The notes beneath the pieces were generated by a model that saw only the letters and a program-made list of their open reading frames with translations, had not been told where the DNA came from and did not search any database. From Neobacillus sp. OS1-2 (GTDB lineage Bacteria; Bacillota; Bacilli; Bacillales; Cytobacillaceae), in the NCBI RefSeq assembly GCF_030915505.1, contig NZ_CP133265.1, positions 4,430,001 through 4,494,000 on the forward strand: a stretch of 64,000 nucleotides of DNA. The letters run 5' to 3'. Shown here one piece after another: positions 18,333 through 26,966 of this stretch. Both the position numbers and the translations under genes were made by a program. The stretch's first letter is position 1. The number at the start of each line of letters is the position of its first letter.

Positions 18333-19379
18333 GTGGCAGAAGCCTTTTTACAATCTGTTTACTATGATAATGGTGTATTAAAAATACTCGATCAAACGAA
18401 AATTCCAAATGTGACGGAATTTCTTGAAATCTCCCAAATTGAAGATGCCTGGGATGCCATTAAGCAATTAAAAGTCCGTGGTGCGCCAGCAATAGGCATT
18501 GCTGCAGCCTATGGATTATTATTAGGTGTCAAAGATGCTCCCGAAAGTTCATTTAAGGATTTTTATCAAGAATTTAAAAAACAATCAGACTATCTAGCAA
18601 CCTCTCGGCCCACTGCCGTTAACTTATTTTGGGCCTTGAAACGGATGGATGAGCGGGCACAAAAAGAAAAAGACCGTACAGTTGCAAAAATTAAAGAAGC
18701 ACTAGTAGACGAAGCACATTCCATTCGTAATGAGGATGAAGAAGTGTGCCGATCCATCGGCGAACACGCCTTAACGCTTTTGCAAGACGGAATAGGCATT
18801 CTTACCCATTGTAATGCTGGTGGTATCGCTACGGCAAGATATGGGACAGCGCTTGCACCGCTCTACTTAGCCAAGGAAAAAGGCTGGGACATGAAGGTGT
18901 TTGCTGATGAAACAAGACCGCTCTTGCAAGGAGCCCGCTTGACTGCCTGGGAGCTTATGCAGGCAGGGATTGATGTTACCCTTATTACTGACAACATGGC
19001 GGCAATGGTGATGCAAAAAGGCTGGGTTCAAGCCGTTATAGTCGGTTGTGACCGAGTCGCGGCCAACGGGGACGTAGCAAATAAAATTGGCACCTACGGA
19101 GTGGCTTTACTGGCAAAGGCCCATAAAATTCCCTTCTATGTGGCCGCACCGATCTCTACCATTGACCTAGAAACCAAAACCGGTGCAGATATTCCTATAG
19201 AGGAAAGAGAGGCATCGGAGATCACTGAAGGATTTGGAAAAAGGACGGCTCCTGAAGGTGTAAAGGTGTTTAATCCTGCGTTTGATGTTACCCCACATGA
19301 ACTGGTTACGGCTATTATCACCGAAAAGGGGATACTAACAGGAAATTATCAAGGAGAGCTGCCAAAATTATTTCAATGA
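18333..19379 (+). CDS. MtnA-family sugar-1-phosphate isomerase (5-methylthioribose-1-P or 5-deoxyribose-1-P isomerase)
   Basis: 348 residues with the complete MtnA signature: [27 protein letters not shown] with the catalytic Cys, [30 protein letters not shown] with the catalytic Asp, NKIGTYG. The family isomerises 5-methylthioribose-1-phosphate to the ribulose form; the DrdI branch acts on 5-deoxyribose-1-phosphate. The partner 22 bases downstream is a class II aldolase rather than mtnK/mtnW/mtnB genes, which points to the DrdI-DrdA (5'-deoxyadenosine) salvage route or the DHAP shunt. The GTG at 18333 is preferred, 8-10 bases after GAGAGGAG; the ATG at 18324 touches that site. Confidence 0.85.
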   Translation: MAEAFLQSVYYDNGVLKILDQTKIPNVTEFLEISQIEDAWDAIKQLKVRGAPAIGIAAAYGLLLGVKDAPESSFKDFYQEFKKQSDYLATSRPTAVNLFWALKRMDERAQKEKDRTVAKIKEALVDEAHSIRNEDEEVCRSIGEHALTLLQDGIGILTHCNAGGIATARYGTALAPLYLAKEKGWDMKVFADETRPLLQGARLTAWELMQAGIDVTLITDNMAAMVMQKGWVQAVIVGCDRVAANGDVANKIGTYGVALLAKAHKIPFYVAAPISTIDLETKTGADIPIEEREASEITEGFGKRTAPEGVKVFNPAFDVTPHELVTAIITEKGILTGNYQGELPKLFQ

Positions 19380-19401
19380 CTATGGCAAAGGCGGGTAACG
19401 T

Positions 19402-20196
19402 ATGATTACGGAAATTAAATTTAAGAAACAAATTTGTGATATTGGAAAGAGGATCTACGATAAAGGTTTTGTAGCAGCCAATGATGGGAATATTTCCATA
19501 CGAATCAGTGACGATCAATTTCTAATTACGCCAACAGGTGTCAGTAAAGGCTCTTTGACACCAGAAATGATTATTAAGGTTGATATCCATGGCAATGTTC
19601 TCGATGGGGAGTACCGTCCAACCTCTGAAATGAAAATGCATCTGCTGGTCTATAAAGAACGGCCGGACATCCAAGCTGTCGTTCATGTTCATCCGCCATA
19701 TGCAACAGCCTTTGCTATAGCAGGCATCCCGTTGGACCAGGCGCTCATGCCAGAGTCAGTTGTCTATCTCGGAACGATACCAATTGCTGAATATGGCACT
19801 CCCTCTACCGAGGAAGTGCCCAATGCCGTAAAAAAGCACGTTCGCGAGCACCAAGGGGTGTTATTAGAAAACCACGGGGCATTAACTTGGGGCAAGGATT
19901 TGGAGCATGCCTATTATTTAATGGAATCCTTAGAGTTTACGGCAAAAATTAATTGGATAGCTAAGCAGCTTAATGGGGATAGGGAGCTTTCAAAAACGCA
20001 TGTTAACACACTGGTGGAAATGAAAACCAAAATGGGGATAGCAGGGAAGACCCCGCTAGGTGTAGAAACTTCAGAGGGCATCCATGCGAAAAAAGTAACC
20101 ACTACAACTGGTTCAGCACTGTCTGAACAAGATCTAAACTATATCATCGAAGGAGTTTCCCGAAAAGTAGTGAACGAATTGAAAAAACATCTTTAG
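19402..20196 (+). CDS. Class II aldolase (fuculose-phosphate aldolase-like; probable DrdA)
   Basis: 264 residues of the AraD/FucA zinc aldolase family. Visible: AANDGNISIRI, the LITPTGVSKG phosphate loop, the zinc pair HVHPPYATAF, and LLENHGALTWG with the third His. These enzymes split 1-phosphoketoses to DHAP and an aldehyde. Immediately after the MtnA-family isomerase, it would cleave 5-deoxyribulose-1-phosphate to acetaldehyde and DHAP, or the methylthio analogue. The C-terminal ~50 residues are an extra tail beyond the 210-220-residue FucA core. The unit ends in a terminator. Function is inferred from the pairing. Confidence 0.82.
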   Translation: MITEIKFKKQICDIGKRIYDKGFVAANDGNISIRISDDQFLITPTGVSKGSLTPEMIIKVDIHGNVLDGEYRPTSEMKMHLLVYKERPDIQAVVHVHPPYATAFAIAGIPLDQALMPESVVYLGTIPIAEYGTPSTEEVPNAVKKHVREHQGVLLENHGALTWGKDLEHAYYLMESLEFTAKINWIAKQLNGDRELSKTHVNTLVEMKTKMGIAGKTPLGVETSEGIHAKKVTTTTGSALSEQDLNYIIEGVSRKVVNELKKHL

Positions 20197-20226
20197 AAAG
20201 CAAGCGGATATCGGCTTGCTTTTTCC
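20197..20226 (+). terminator. Terminator of the isomerase-aldolase operon
   Basis: AAAGCAAGC / GCTTGCTTT 9-bp stem with an 8-base loop and TTTTTCC. Confidence 0.9.
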
Positions 20227-20353
20227 GTTTATTGTTTTTCAATATAAAAATTCCCCAAATTGTCACAGTTTCGGCATATACACATTTTGTTTCACCTAGG
20301 TTTATAGTGTAAAATCAATGTAGCAGATACGAAGTAAAGGAGGATTTTCGGGG

Positions 20354-20890
20354 ATGATGAAAAAAGTAATTGCGGCTGTTGTTTTAGTCACCTTACTCAG
20401 TGTAGCGATTGTTCAAGCAATGGATAAAAAAACAGATACACCCGAAACGACAAGTCAGGGAACAGCCAATAAAGAAGGACTTTCTATCGGAGCGAAGGCA
20501 CCTGATTTTGAACTAAAAACATTGACAGGCGAGACAGCCAAGCTTTCTGATTATAAAGGAAAAAAAGTGATGTTAAACTTTTGGGCAACATGGTGCGGAC
20601 CATGTAAAGCAGAAATGCCGGAAATGGAGCAATTCTCCAAAGAAATCGGTGATGATACCGTTATTTTGGCCGTAAATATTGACCCACAATTAGATGTTCA
20701 AGGATTCGTTGATGAATATAAAATTACTTTTCCGATCCTTCTTGACGCAGAAGACAAGGTAAATGATACCTATCAAATCATCTCAATCCCAACTACCTAT
20801 TTTATTGATAGCAAAGGGATCATAAAAAATAGATTTATCGGCACCATGAAGCTCGATAACATGAAAGACTTTACCAATAAATTGCACTAA
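20354..20890 (+). CDS. yneN: Extracytoplasmic TlpA/ResA-type thiol-disulfide oxidoreductase
   Basis: 178 residues. An N-terminal hydrophobic segment (residues ~4-22, VIAAVVLVTLLSVAIVQA) anchors or exports the protein; a polar linker follows, then a thioredoxin-like domain with active site WATWCGPCKAEMP and cis-Pro in ISIPTTYFID. ResA-like proteins reduce disulfides outside the membrane (cytochrome c maturation or spore functions). Position after aconitase and before tlp matches B. subtilis yneN. Tandem ATG codons at 20354 and 20357 are both possible behind AAAGGAGG. A terminator follows at once. Confidence 0.88.
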   Translation: MMKKVIAAVVLVTLLSVAIVQAMDKKTDTPETTSQGTANKEGLSIGAKAPDFELKTLTGETAKLSDYKGKKVMLNFWATWCGPCKAEMPEMEQFSKEIGDDTVILAVNIDPQLDVQGFVDEYKITFPILLDAEDKVNDTYQIISIPTTYFIDSKGIIKNRFIGTMKLDNMKDFTNKLH

Positions 20891-20894
20891 ACAG

Positions 20895-20928
20895 GAGACA
20901 TTGGTTCAAGCCAATGCCTCTTTTTTTT
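20895..20928 (+). terminator. Terminator of yneN
   Basis: GAGACATTGG / CCAATGCCTC stem (one mismatch), 6-base loop, eight T residues. Confidence 0.92.
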
Positions 20929-21028
20929 ACAAAAAATATAAACAATCAAATTTTCAAAAAGTTGTAATAATTGCAACCGTTTCCGGGCATAATAACTGTT
21001 ACAATAGTTGATAAGGAAGGTGATACCA

Positions 21029-21160
21029 ATGAGAAAGCCTAGAAAACGTTCTTTTGCAGAACTAGTTTCTGAAAATAAATCACAACTTTTAAAAGATCGT
21101 GCAGCGATGGAAAAGATTGAACAACGTTTAGAAGAAAAACGCCTCGGCAAAGCCGAGTAA
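21029..21160 (+). CDS. FbpB-like small basic protein
   Basis: 43 residues: MRKPRKRSFAELVSENKSQL then LLKDRAAMEKIEQRLEEK. This matches the small Fur-regulated basic protein B family (R-K-K-SF-ELV-ENK-LL-D-A-IE-RLE), in B. subtilis an RNA-chaperone-like partner of the FsrA small RNA in iron sparing. The ATG follows AAGGAAGGTGAT. I see no clear Fur box in the 100 bases upstream, so iron control is not supported here. A CTCGGC/GCCGAG hairpin covers the last codons without a T-tract. Confidence 0.7.
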   Translation: MRKPRKRSFAELVSENKSQLLKDRAAMEKIEQRLEEKRLGKAE

Positions 21161-21228
21161 TCTAAAAAAGATTTCCAATCATCGTTTCCTCTCCTTTGGG
21201 CAAACTGTACATAAGGAGGGATAAAGAC

Positions 21229-21375
21229 ATGAGTAATGAATCAGGTTATAAAACAAAACAATTTAGACCCGCACATGTGGGGACGCAGCCAAGAAAATCG
21301 GATGCGAATAAAGGAAAACAAATGCAGGATACATCTGGGGAACATGCCCAGGTAATGCAGACTAAAGGTGAATAA
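21229..21375 (+). CDS. sspN: Small acid-soluble spore protein N
   Basis: 48 residues; the core HVGTQPRKSDANKGKQMQD and ending QVMQTKGE are the SspN pattern. Start after AAGGAGGGATAAAGAC. In B. subtilis sspN and tlp form a forespore operon; here a terminator-like hairpin separates them. Confidence 0.9.
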   Translation: MSNESGYKTKQFRPAHVGTQPRKSDANKGKQMQDTSGEHAQVMQTKGE

Positions 21376-21385
21376 TTTTGGATAT

Positions 21386-21418
21386 AAGACCCATTGGCAT
21401 TGCCTGCGGGTCTTTTTT
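21386..21418 (+). terminator. Hairpin between sspN and tlp
   Basis: AAGACCC / GGGTCTT 7-bp stem, 15-base loop, then TTTTG. Probably attenuates read-through from sspN into tlp. Confidence 0.75.
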
Positions 21419-21504
21419 GTTTTTCTACAGAATTTTTTGTGATATTTTTTCGTCCATGTTACAAACTATATTTGTACCGAATACAACCTGAGGAGGACTT
21501 TACC

Positions 21505-21720
21505 ATGGCCTATAACAACCAACCGAAACCGGATGATCGCAGCGATAATGCAGAAAAAATTCAATCCATGATCCAGGATACAACTGAAAATATTCAAAAA
21601 GCAGAAGAATCGATGCAATTTACCGATAGTGAACAGCAACGTCAGCAAATTGAAGCAAAGAATCAGCGAAGAAGAGAAAGTATTGAATCCTTCCAAGCAG
21701 AACTTCAAGATGAAACCTGA
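21505..21720 (+). CDS. tlp: Thioredoxin-like spore protein Tlp
   Basis: 71 residues: KPDDRSDNAEKIQSMIQDT, NIQKAEESM and IEAKNQRRRESIESFQAEL match Tlp, a minor SASP made in the forespore. Start is the ATG at 21505 after GAGGAGGACTTTACC; the upstream extension of the frame is not coding. An intrinsic terminator (21731-21756) follows. Confidence 0.93.
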   Translation: MAYNNQPKPDDRSDNAEKIQSMIQDTTENIQKAEESMQFTDSEQQRQQIEAKNQRRRESIESFQAELQDET

Positions 21721-21730
21721 TCCACTTACC

Positions 21731-21757
21731 AAAAAGGCCCATAGGGTCTTTTTTATT
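21731..21757 (+). terminator. Terminator of tlp
   Basis: AAAAAGGCCC / GGGTCTTTTT stem with an ATA loop, followed by TTTATTTTC. Confidence 0.85.
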
Positions 21758-21827
21758 TTCATAGTAATTATTTCGTGTAAAGACAGCCGTTGTGGTAATA
21801 TAAAAAGGAATTTTCGAAAAAGAAGTG

Positions 21828-24155
21828 ATGACATTGATTCAACAAGGAAACCAGCGTCCAAAAAACGCTGAGCAAATAAAACAATGGGAAAAGGAACTGA
21901 ACGAAACCGGCATTATCCTAAATGAAAGTCAATTAATAGCAGAGATCAGCCAGGAGTCAAATCCCATTATATTATCTAAGTTGTTAACACTAGCCGCATT
22001 TTCGCGGCTTGGAAGAAACCAAGAGGATTCATTAGCAGCAGTTTGGCTTGAAAAGGCATTAAAGCTTTATCCCGAAAACCAAAAAGCCAAAGAATATCGG
22101 ATTCTAGCCGAATGGAGTAAAATGGAGAATCTGCTTTCTCTGCTTACTTTTCCACCCATTCGAGAAACAGATAATCGGACTGCGAAAAAGAAAACAGCGG
22201 AGCAATTCATCGACGTTTGCCAAACATTCTTGGTCGATGCAGAATCCCAGTTAAGCCATTTACAGTCCTCTATAGAAATGACTTCATCAATGGTAAATAA
22301 TGATCTTTTCAAAAAATATCAAAAGCTGTCTGATTTACTTTTTTCAGCCATAGAGGAAACATGTAGCCTGTTAAAGGCAGCGGAAGAATATGATCAATCG
22401 ATTACGGGTGTTTTTCATACCTCTACCTATTATGACGACTTGAAATTACATATGGCGAACGTAGAAGAAATCAAACAAACCTGGCAGCAGCAATTCAATA
22501 ATGTGGAAAAGGTAACCCATGCTGCCGAAAATGCTTTGGATCAGTTAAATACTATGATTGGCATGGATGTAGTAAAAAAACGGGTCAATGATTTTTACCG
22601 GTTTTTAAAATATCAAAAGCATCGCAAGGAACTGGGTTTTCAAATTAAAGATGAATTAAGTCTTAATATGATCTTAACCGGTAATCCTGGCACAGGAAAA
22701 ACGACACTCGCTAGGTTGTTAGCAAAGATTTATCATGAACTGGGCGTCTTGCCGCGTGAGGAAGTCATTGAAACAGATCGATCTCAATTAGTTGGGGCCT
22801 TTGTCGGGCAAACAGAAGAAAACGTCCGGAGGATCGTGGAACGTTCCATTGGCGGTGTGTTGTTTATTGATGAAGCCTATAGTTTAAAACGTGAGGGCCA
22901 AACAGGAAATGATTATGGCCAGACAGCGATCGACACACTTGTCTCATTAATGACTGGGAATGAATTTGGCGGGAAATTCGCCGTTTTTTTAGCAGGCTAT
23001 CCGGAAGAAATGCGTTCCTTCTTGGATGCTAATCCAGGTTTAAGAAGTCGTTTTCCTCAATCGAATTTGATTCATTTGCCAAATTATTCGAATGAGGAGT
23101 TAATCCAGATTGCTGAACTGGTGGCAGCAGAGAATGATTATTTCCTCACAGAAGAAGCCAAAATCGAAATTAACCATCGACTGGATCAGGAACGAGTCGA
23201 TGACACATTTGGAAATGCAAGGACTGTCCGCAATATCGTGTTGGATGCCATATTTAAAAAAGGGGCAGACACCCTAGCATCAAACGATGACATTTTAGAT
23301 TATATGCTCTTGAATAAAGAGGATTTTCAAGTAGAGACGGAGAATAGTGCAGAGTCTCCACAAGAGAAACTCAACCGTCTAATTGGTCTTGAATCGTTAA
23401 AGGAGGAAATGAAAACCCTCATTTCATTTGTGAAAATACAGCAGTTTAGAAGAAAAAAAGGACTTCCAACAGTACCTATTCAGCTTCATTCGGTGTTTAC
23501 CGGTAATCCGGGAACGGGAAAAACAACTGTCGCAAAAATCTACGCGGAATTTTTAAAAGAATGCGGAATGTTAAAAAGGGGTCATCTCATTGTGGCGAGC
23601 AGGGCTGATTTTGTAGCGGGATATGTTGGACAAACAGCCGGAAAAACAAAGAAAAAAATTAAGGAAGCACTTGGCGGGGTTTTATTTATTGATGAGGCTT
23701 ATTCATTGCTCAGCCAGACAGCCGGGGATTTTGGCAAAGAGGTCATTGATACGCTTGTTGATGAAATGACCAAGCAAAATGAAAATTTGGTGGTCGTGCT
23801 TGCCGGTTATCCAAATGAAATGGATCAATTACTGGAAAGCAATCCTGGGCTTCGCTCTCGGTTTAAAAAGTTCTTTCTCTTCCCGGATTACTCAACTGCA
23901 GAATTGCTCGAAATTATGTTAGCCTACGCGGAAAGCTTCAAATACCAAGTAACTGATGAGGCGAAGAATTTATTACTCCTATCCATGGGAGCAGATGTGT
24001 TCAAGGGAAATGGACGCTTTGCTACGAACATGGTAGATGAAATGATTCAAGCGCAAGCCTTACGTTTAATGGAATGGGAAGAGGACGAAAGCCTTTTTGA
24101 AAAATCTATGTTCCTTGAGGTAGACGATGTGAAAAAAGCCTTAACTAAACTGTAA
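21828..24155 (+). CDS. Tandem CbxX/CfqX (SpoVK-like) AAA+ ATPase
   Basis: 775 residues. The N-terminal ~240 residues are helical, with TPR-like text (AAVWLEKALKLYPENQKAKEY). Two AAA+ modules of the CbxX/CfqX type follow: Walker A GNPGTGKTT at residues ~285 and ~559, Walker B GGVLFIDEAYSL in both, sensor/arginine region NPGLRSRF in both. B. subtilis SpoVK has one such module; rubisco activase CbxX is a relative. Proteins with two modules are common in spore-formers; their substrate is unknown. The start is uncertain: GTG 21825, ATG 21828 and TTG 21834 are all close to AGAAGTGAT. No gene is cotranscribed upstream (tlp terminator); yneP follows 28 bases later. Confidence 0.88.
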   Translation: MTLIQQGNQRPKNAEQIKQWEKELNETGIILNESQLIAEISQESNPIILSKLLTLAAFSRLGRNQEDSLAAVWLEKALKLYPENQKAKEYRILAEWSKMENLLSLLTFPPIRETDNRTAKKKTAEQFIDVCQTFLVDAESQLSHLQSSIEMTSSMVNNDLFKKYQKLSDLLFSAIEETCSLLKAAEEYDQSITGVFHTSTYYDDLKLHMANVEEIKQTWQQQFNNVEKVTHAAENALDQLNTMIGMDVVKKRVNDFYRFLKYQKHRKELGFQIKDELSLNMILTGNPGTGKTTLARLLAKIYHELGVLPREEVIETDRSQLVGAFVGQTEENVRRIVERSIGGVLFIDEAYSLKREGQTGNDYGQTAIDTLVSLMTGNEFGGKFAVFLAGYPEEMRSFLDANPGLRSRFPQSNLIHLPNYSNEELIQIAELVAAENDYFLTEEAKIEINHRLDQERVDDTFGNARTVRNIVLDAIFKKGADTLASNDDILDYMLLNKEDFQVETENSAESPQEKLNRLIGLESLKEEMKTLISFVKIQQFRRKKGLPTVPIQLHSVFTGNPGTGKTTVAKIYAEFLKECGMLKRGHLIVASRADFVAGYVGQTAGKTKKKIKEALGGVLFIDEAYSLLSQTAGDFGKEVIDTLVDEMTKQNENLVVVLAGYPNEMDQLLESNPGLRSRFKKFFLFPDYSTAELLEIMLAYAESFKYQVTDEAKNLLLLSMGADVFKGNGRFATNMVDEMIQAQALRLMEWEEDESLFEKSMFLEVDDVKKALTKL

Positions 24156-24183
24156 TCAAAAAGGGATGGAAAGGAACGTGGAT

Positions 24184-24612
24184 ATGGAACAATATTTTGT
24201 TTCAACAAGAGAAATTCAGCTTTATTATGCAGATACCGACATGATGGGTGTCATTTATCATGCGAATTATTTAAAGTTTTTCGAGCTTGGTAGAACCGGG
24301 TTTATTGAGGACCTCGGCTACAGCTATCTCTCCATGGAAGAATCCGGATACTATGCGCCAGTCTATGATATTCAGATTACATACAAAAAACCATTACGAT
24401 ATGGCGATCAAGCATTTGTAAAGACTTGGGTCGAATTAAATGACGGTATAAAAACCATTTATGGCTACACCATTGTAAACGGTGAGGATGATGTGTGTGC
24501 CGTAGGGACATCCACTCACATTATTGTAAAAAAGGATAATTTCAGACCGACATCATTTAAAAAGGCTTTTCCAGAATGGTACGTAAAATACGAAGAAATC
24601 AAGAAAAAATAA
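24184..24612 (+). CDS. yneP: Acyl-CoA thioesterase, 4HBT/YbgC family
   Basis: 142-residue hot-dog fold enzyme. The family signature YYADTDMMGVIYHANYLKFFELGRTGF is near the N terminus, with the catalytic Asp in the DTD-x2-GV-YHANY motif. It hydrolyses acyl-CoA thioesters; the substrate is unknown. The ATG at 24184 is chosen because AAGGA lies 8 bases upstream; earlier frame-compatible codons overlap that site. Position between tlp and yneQ is as in B. subtilis. Confidence 0.88.
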   Translation: MEQYFVSTREIQLYYADTDMMGVIYHANYLKFFELGRTGFIEDLGYSYLSMEESGYYAPVYDIQITYKKPLRYGDQAFVKTWVELNDGIKTIYGYTIVNGEDDVCAVGTSTHIIVKKDNFRPTSFKKAFPEWYVKYEEIKKK

Positions 24613-24655
24613 ACACTCGGAATGCCTCCATATTAACAATGGTGAGGTGAATAGA

Positions 24656-24973
24656 ATGGCCTTTGGCATAAAACGAGATGAAATTAGGGAATGGAAAGGA
24701 AAAATTGATCACGGTGAGATCGCCTTTTTAACCCATTATTGGCTTGATGACCGCTTTCCAGGCAGTAAGACAGTAACCAAGGTTGGTTGTGGTGACCTTG
24801 AAAAATTAGCCGCTTGGGGCAAAAAACATGGTTTAAAAAAGGAATGGATTCATCATCGAATCGATGGTTATTCCCATTTTGACTTAATCGGTGATAGACA
24901 AAAAGAAATTTTGATAAAAGAAGGTCTGCAAGAACATATTTGGGAAAACAAAACAGGCTCACTTGAGAAGTAA
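24656..24973 (+). CDS. yneQ: Conserved protein YneQ
   Basis: 105 residues, soluble, rich in Trp, His and Lys: MAFGIKRDEIREWKGKI, IAFLTHYWLDDRFPG, TVTKVGCGDLEKLAAWGKKH, HHRIDGYSHFDLIGDRQ. I recognise it as YneQ from these blocks and its place after yneP; the function is not known. The ATG at 24656 follows GGTGAGGTGA. A terminator overlaps its stop codon. Confidence 0.8.
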   Translation: MAFGIKRDEIREWKGKIDHGEIAFLTHYWLDDRFPGSKTVTKVGCGDLEKLAAWGKKHGLKKEWIHHRIDGYSHFDLIGDRQKEILIKEGLQEHIWENKTGSLEK

Positions 24974-24997
24974 TTTTATCAAGTGAGCCTGTTTCTT
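24953..24997. terminator. Bidirectional terminator between yneQ and capA
   Basis: 14-bp perfect stem ACAGGCTCACTTGA / TCAAGTGAGCCTGT around a 12-base loop followed by TTTCTTC; convergent genes on both sides. Confidence 0.85.
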
Positions 24998-25016
24998 CGA
25001 TTGGATGAACAACCCT

Positions 25017-26172
25017 TTAATGGAGCCATTGGCTCATATGTTCTTGAATTTCTTTATATGTTGCGTCGGCATTAGAAAGTCCGTATGCTCCGGCATTTTC
25101 TAAAGGTACGATCCGAAATTGATGATATTTTTGACTTGTCACGAATGTTGGAGAAAACACAGGGTTTGAGAGCTCAATCGTGTTGCCTTTTTCTGAAACA
25201 TGTTTGGTAATATCGATTGTGGCTAACCCACCAATATCCTTATAATCACCATATTGTGCCGATAGAAAATTCCCTAATGAATAAACCACAAAGGATTTGC
25301 GGCCATCCGTCGTCGGAATCCATTCCATTGGCTGCAATACATGCGGATGGGAGCCAAAAATAATATCCACACCCTCATTAGCCAAGAAATTCGCCAAATC
25401 CTTTTGTTCATCTGTCGGGATTCGCTGATACTCCATCCCCCAATGAATACTCATCACCACAACATCTGCTGCCTTTTTGGCACGATGAATTTCATTCTTC
25501 ATGATTTCTCGATCGATCAGGTTGACAAGATAGTCTTTTCCAGTCGGAACAGAAATTCCATTTGTGCCATATGTGTAAGAAAGAAAGGCAATTTTAATGC
25601 CATTCTTAGTAATGACACGCAAATCCTCTCGATCCTTTTCATCAATGAAACTCCCGACATGTGGTAAACCAATACTATCTAAATAAGCGGACTCTGACTG
25701 AATTCCTTTTTCTCCTTTATCCAACGAATGGTTATTGGCTGTTGAAACGATATCGACTCCGGAATGGACGAGCGCACTGGCAACCTCGTGCGGACTATTG
25801 AACATGGGATACCCGGATAAACCCAATTCTAGACCACCTAACATACTTTCTTGATTTGCCGTCAGAACATCTGGCTTCTCCAATAATGGTTTCACAGGCT
25901 CGAACATGGGATCAAAACTACTATTCTGCACCATTAAAAGCGTCTACATAGACAGGACTATGGATAAGAATATCGCCAATCGCACCGAGCGTAACCTTTT
26001 CAGTCAACTCATGATTGATATTGATGGATGGGCGTGTTTTATGGTCTTTCGTTACGTATACCATGTCATCCTGTTTAGACACTTGATTTTGCTGAATAAT
26101 CCAGACAGACGCCGCAGCAACAATACAAATCAAAATAATGAATGTGGAGGAAATAATAGCTTTTTTCTTCAT
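25017..26172 (-). pseudogene. CapA-family (poly-gamma-glutamate capsule type) protein, frame broken near 25924
   Basis: The N-terminal part (26172 to ~25924) has a membrane anchor (residues ~5-28) and the start of the metallophosphatase-like CapA domain (VTLGAIGDILIHSPVY). It ends in tandem TAG codons after DAFNGAE. The rest of the domain continues in another frame from ~25930: SFDPMFEPVKPLLEKPDVL, STANNHSLDKG, SIHWGMEYQ, IIFGSHPHVLQPMEW, YSLGNFLS, covering every CapA block. Total length is 3n+1; one extra or two missing bases near 25921-25926 explain it. UAG rather than UGA excludes selenocysteine. Sequencing error or fresh mutation. The family is linked to polyglutamate or cell-wall functions; the substrate is unknown. 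Confidence 0.85.
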
Positions 26173-26303
26173 TTAATCACCTTTACCCATCACGTTATCA
26201 AGCAAATTATTTCTATGCTCATTGTTTATACTATATTATATTTAAGAATAACATTAAATCTATTCATGGTGGACTAATTAATAATGATTGGATTGTGAAA
26301 AGA

Positions 26304-26594
26304 ATGTTTCAGATTACGCCGAGTGCATACGAAAAATTACTATACACCGTAAATAACGAGAAACAAACACCAGATGAAACACTATTCTTACGTTTAAGTA
26401 TGGGGATCGGTTGAGGTGGTCCAAAATTAAATCTGTCTCTGGAAGAGCGGAAAATACAAGGGGATACTACATTTGAGTTTGGTGAGCTCATTATCCTTAT
26501 CCATGAAAAGGATTTTGTTTATTTTGACCAAACTAAGCTCGATTATATTCAGGATGTAATGGGAAATAAAACATTTAAATTGTTAAAAATGTAG
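26304..26594 (+). CDS. HesB/IscA-like selenoprotein with in-frame UGA (Sec37)
   Basis: 96 residues when the TGA at 26412-26414 is read as selenocysteine: MFQITPSAYEKLLY, then LFLRLSMGIGUGGPKLNLSL. The GxGU-GGP segment is the conserved GxGCGGP of HesB/IscA-like iron-sulfur proteins with Sec in place of the first metal-binding Cys; HesB-like selenoproteins are a known bacterial family. The downstream half (FGELIILIHEKDFVYFD, DYIQDVMG) is the usual HesB C-terminal sheet and helix but lacks the CxC pair of classical IscA. The position between yneQ and plsY is that of yneR in B. subtilis, also HesB-like. Start ATG 26304 or GTG 26295; the ribosome binding site is weak. A clear terminator follows. 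Confidence 0.87.
26437..26447 (+). other. Putative bacterial SECIS element in the HesB-like gene
   Basis: CTCT (26437-26440) pairs with AGAG (26444-26447) closing a GGA loop that begins 26 bases after the UGA. Short, but loop sequence and distance fit the bacterial SECIS model. Confidence 0.55.
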
Positions 26595-26597
26595 ATC

Positions 26598-26629
26598 AAA
26601 GGAGCCTCCACAGTGGACGCTCCTTTTTG
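26598..26629 (+). terminator. Terminator of the HesB-like gene
   Basis: AAAGGAGC-C-TCC / GGA-C-GCTCCTTT stem with a 5-base loop and TTTTTGC, 3 bases after the stop. Confidence 0.9.
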
Positions 26630-26647
26630 CTGTCAACAAAGAAAATG

Positions 26648-26821
26648 TTATTCTTCCATTTCGAAAAAAAATTCAATTAATTCATCAAAATTATTCGTTG
26701 TTTTTATCGGAAAGCTGTCAGTCATTTCTCCGTTCCTGGTAAACTCAACAATAAATTCATTTACATCTGGGTTATTCGAAACAACGGTTGAAAAAATAAG
26801 ATCCTGTTTCACCTTTTGCAT
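26648..26821 (-). CDS. Small acidic hypothetical protein
   Basis: 57 residues: MQKVKQDLIFSTVVSNNPDV, VEFTRNGEMTDSFPI, FDELIEFFFEMEE. The ATG at 26821 follows GTGGAGGGATTTTG, a good site; the upstream extension is not needed. No signal peptide or known domain. Convergent with the HesB-like gene and single. Confidence 0.6.
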   Translation of the reverse strand: MQKVKQDLIFSTVVSNNPDVNEFIVEFTRNGEMTDSFPIKTTNNFDELIEFFFEMEE

Positions 26822-26966
26822 CAAAATCCCTCCACTCTTGTAGTCTCCATCCATACTTATATACTACAGAAGATATAGATGAATGACCGAAGTGATTCTG
26901 AATTTTTTATGAAAAATAAAAAAGAACCGTTTAAGGTCCATTAATAAAATAATAGAAAGTAATTAA

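Noticed and set aside
20929..21028. Fur box upstream of the FbpB-like gene
   Set aside because: I looked for GATAATGATTATC-like inverted hexamers and found none that matched well.
25921..25934. Stop-codon recoding in capA
   Set aside because: The stops are UAG UAG and the frame changes afterwards, which recoding of a stop cannot explain.
26304..26594. Reading the HesB-like gene as a pseudogene because of the in-frame TGA
   Set aside because: The only stop is UGA at the conserved Cys, the downstream half is fully conserved, and the genome has selA and selD.
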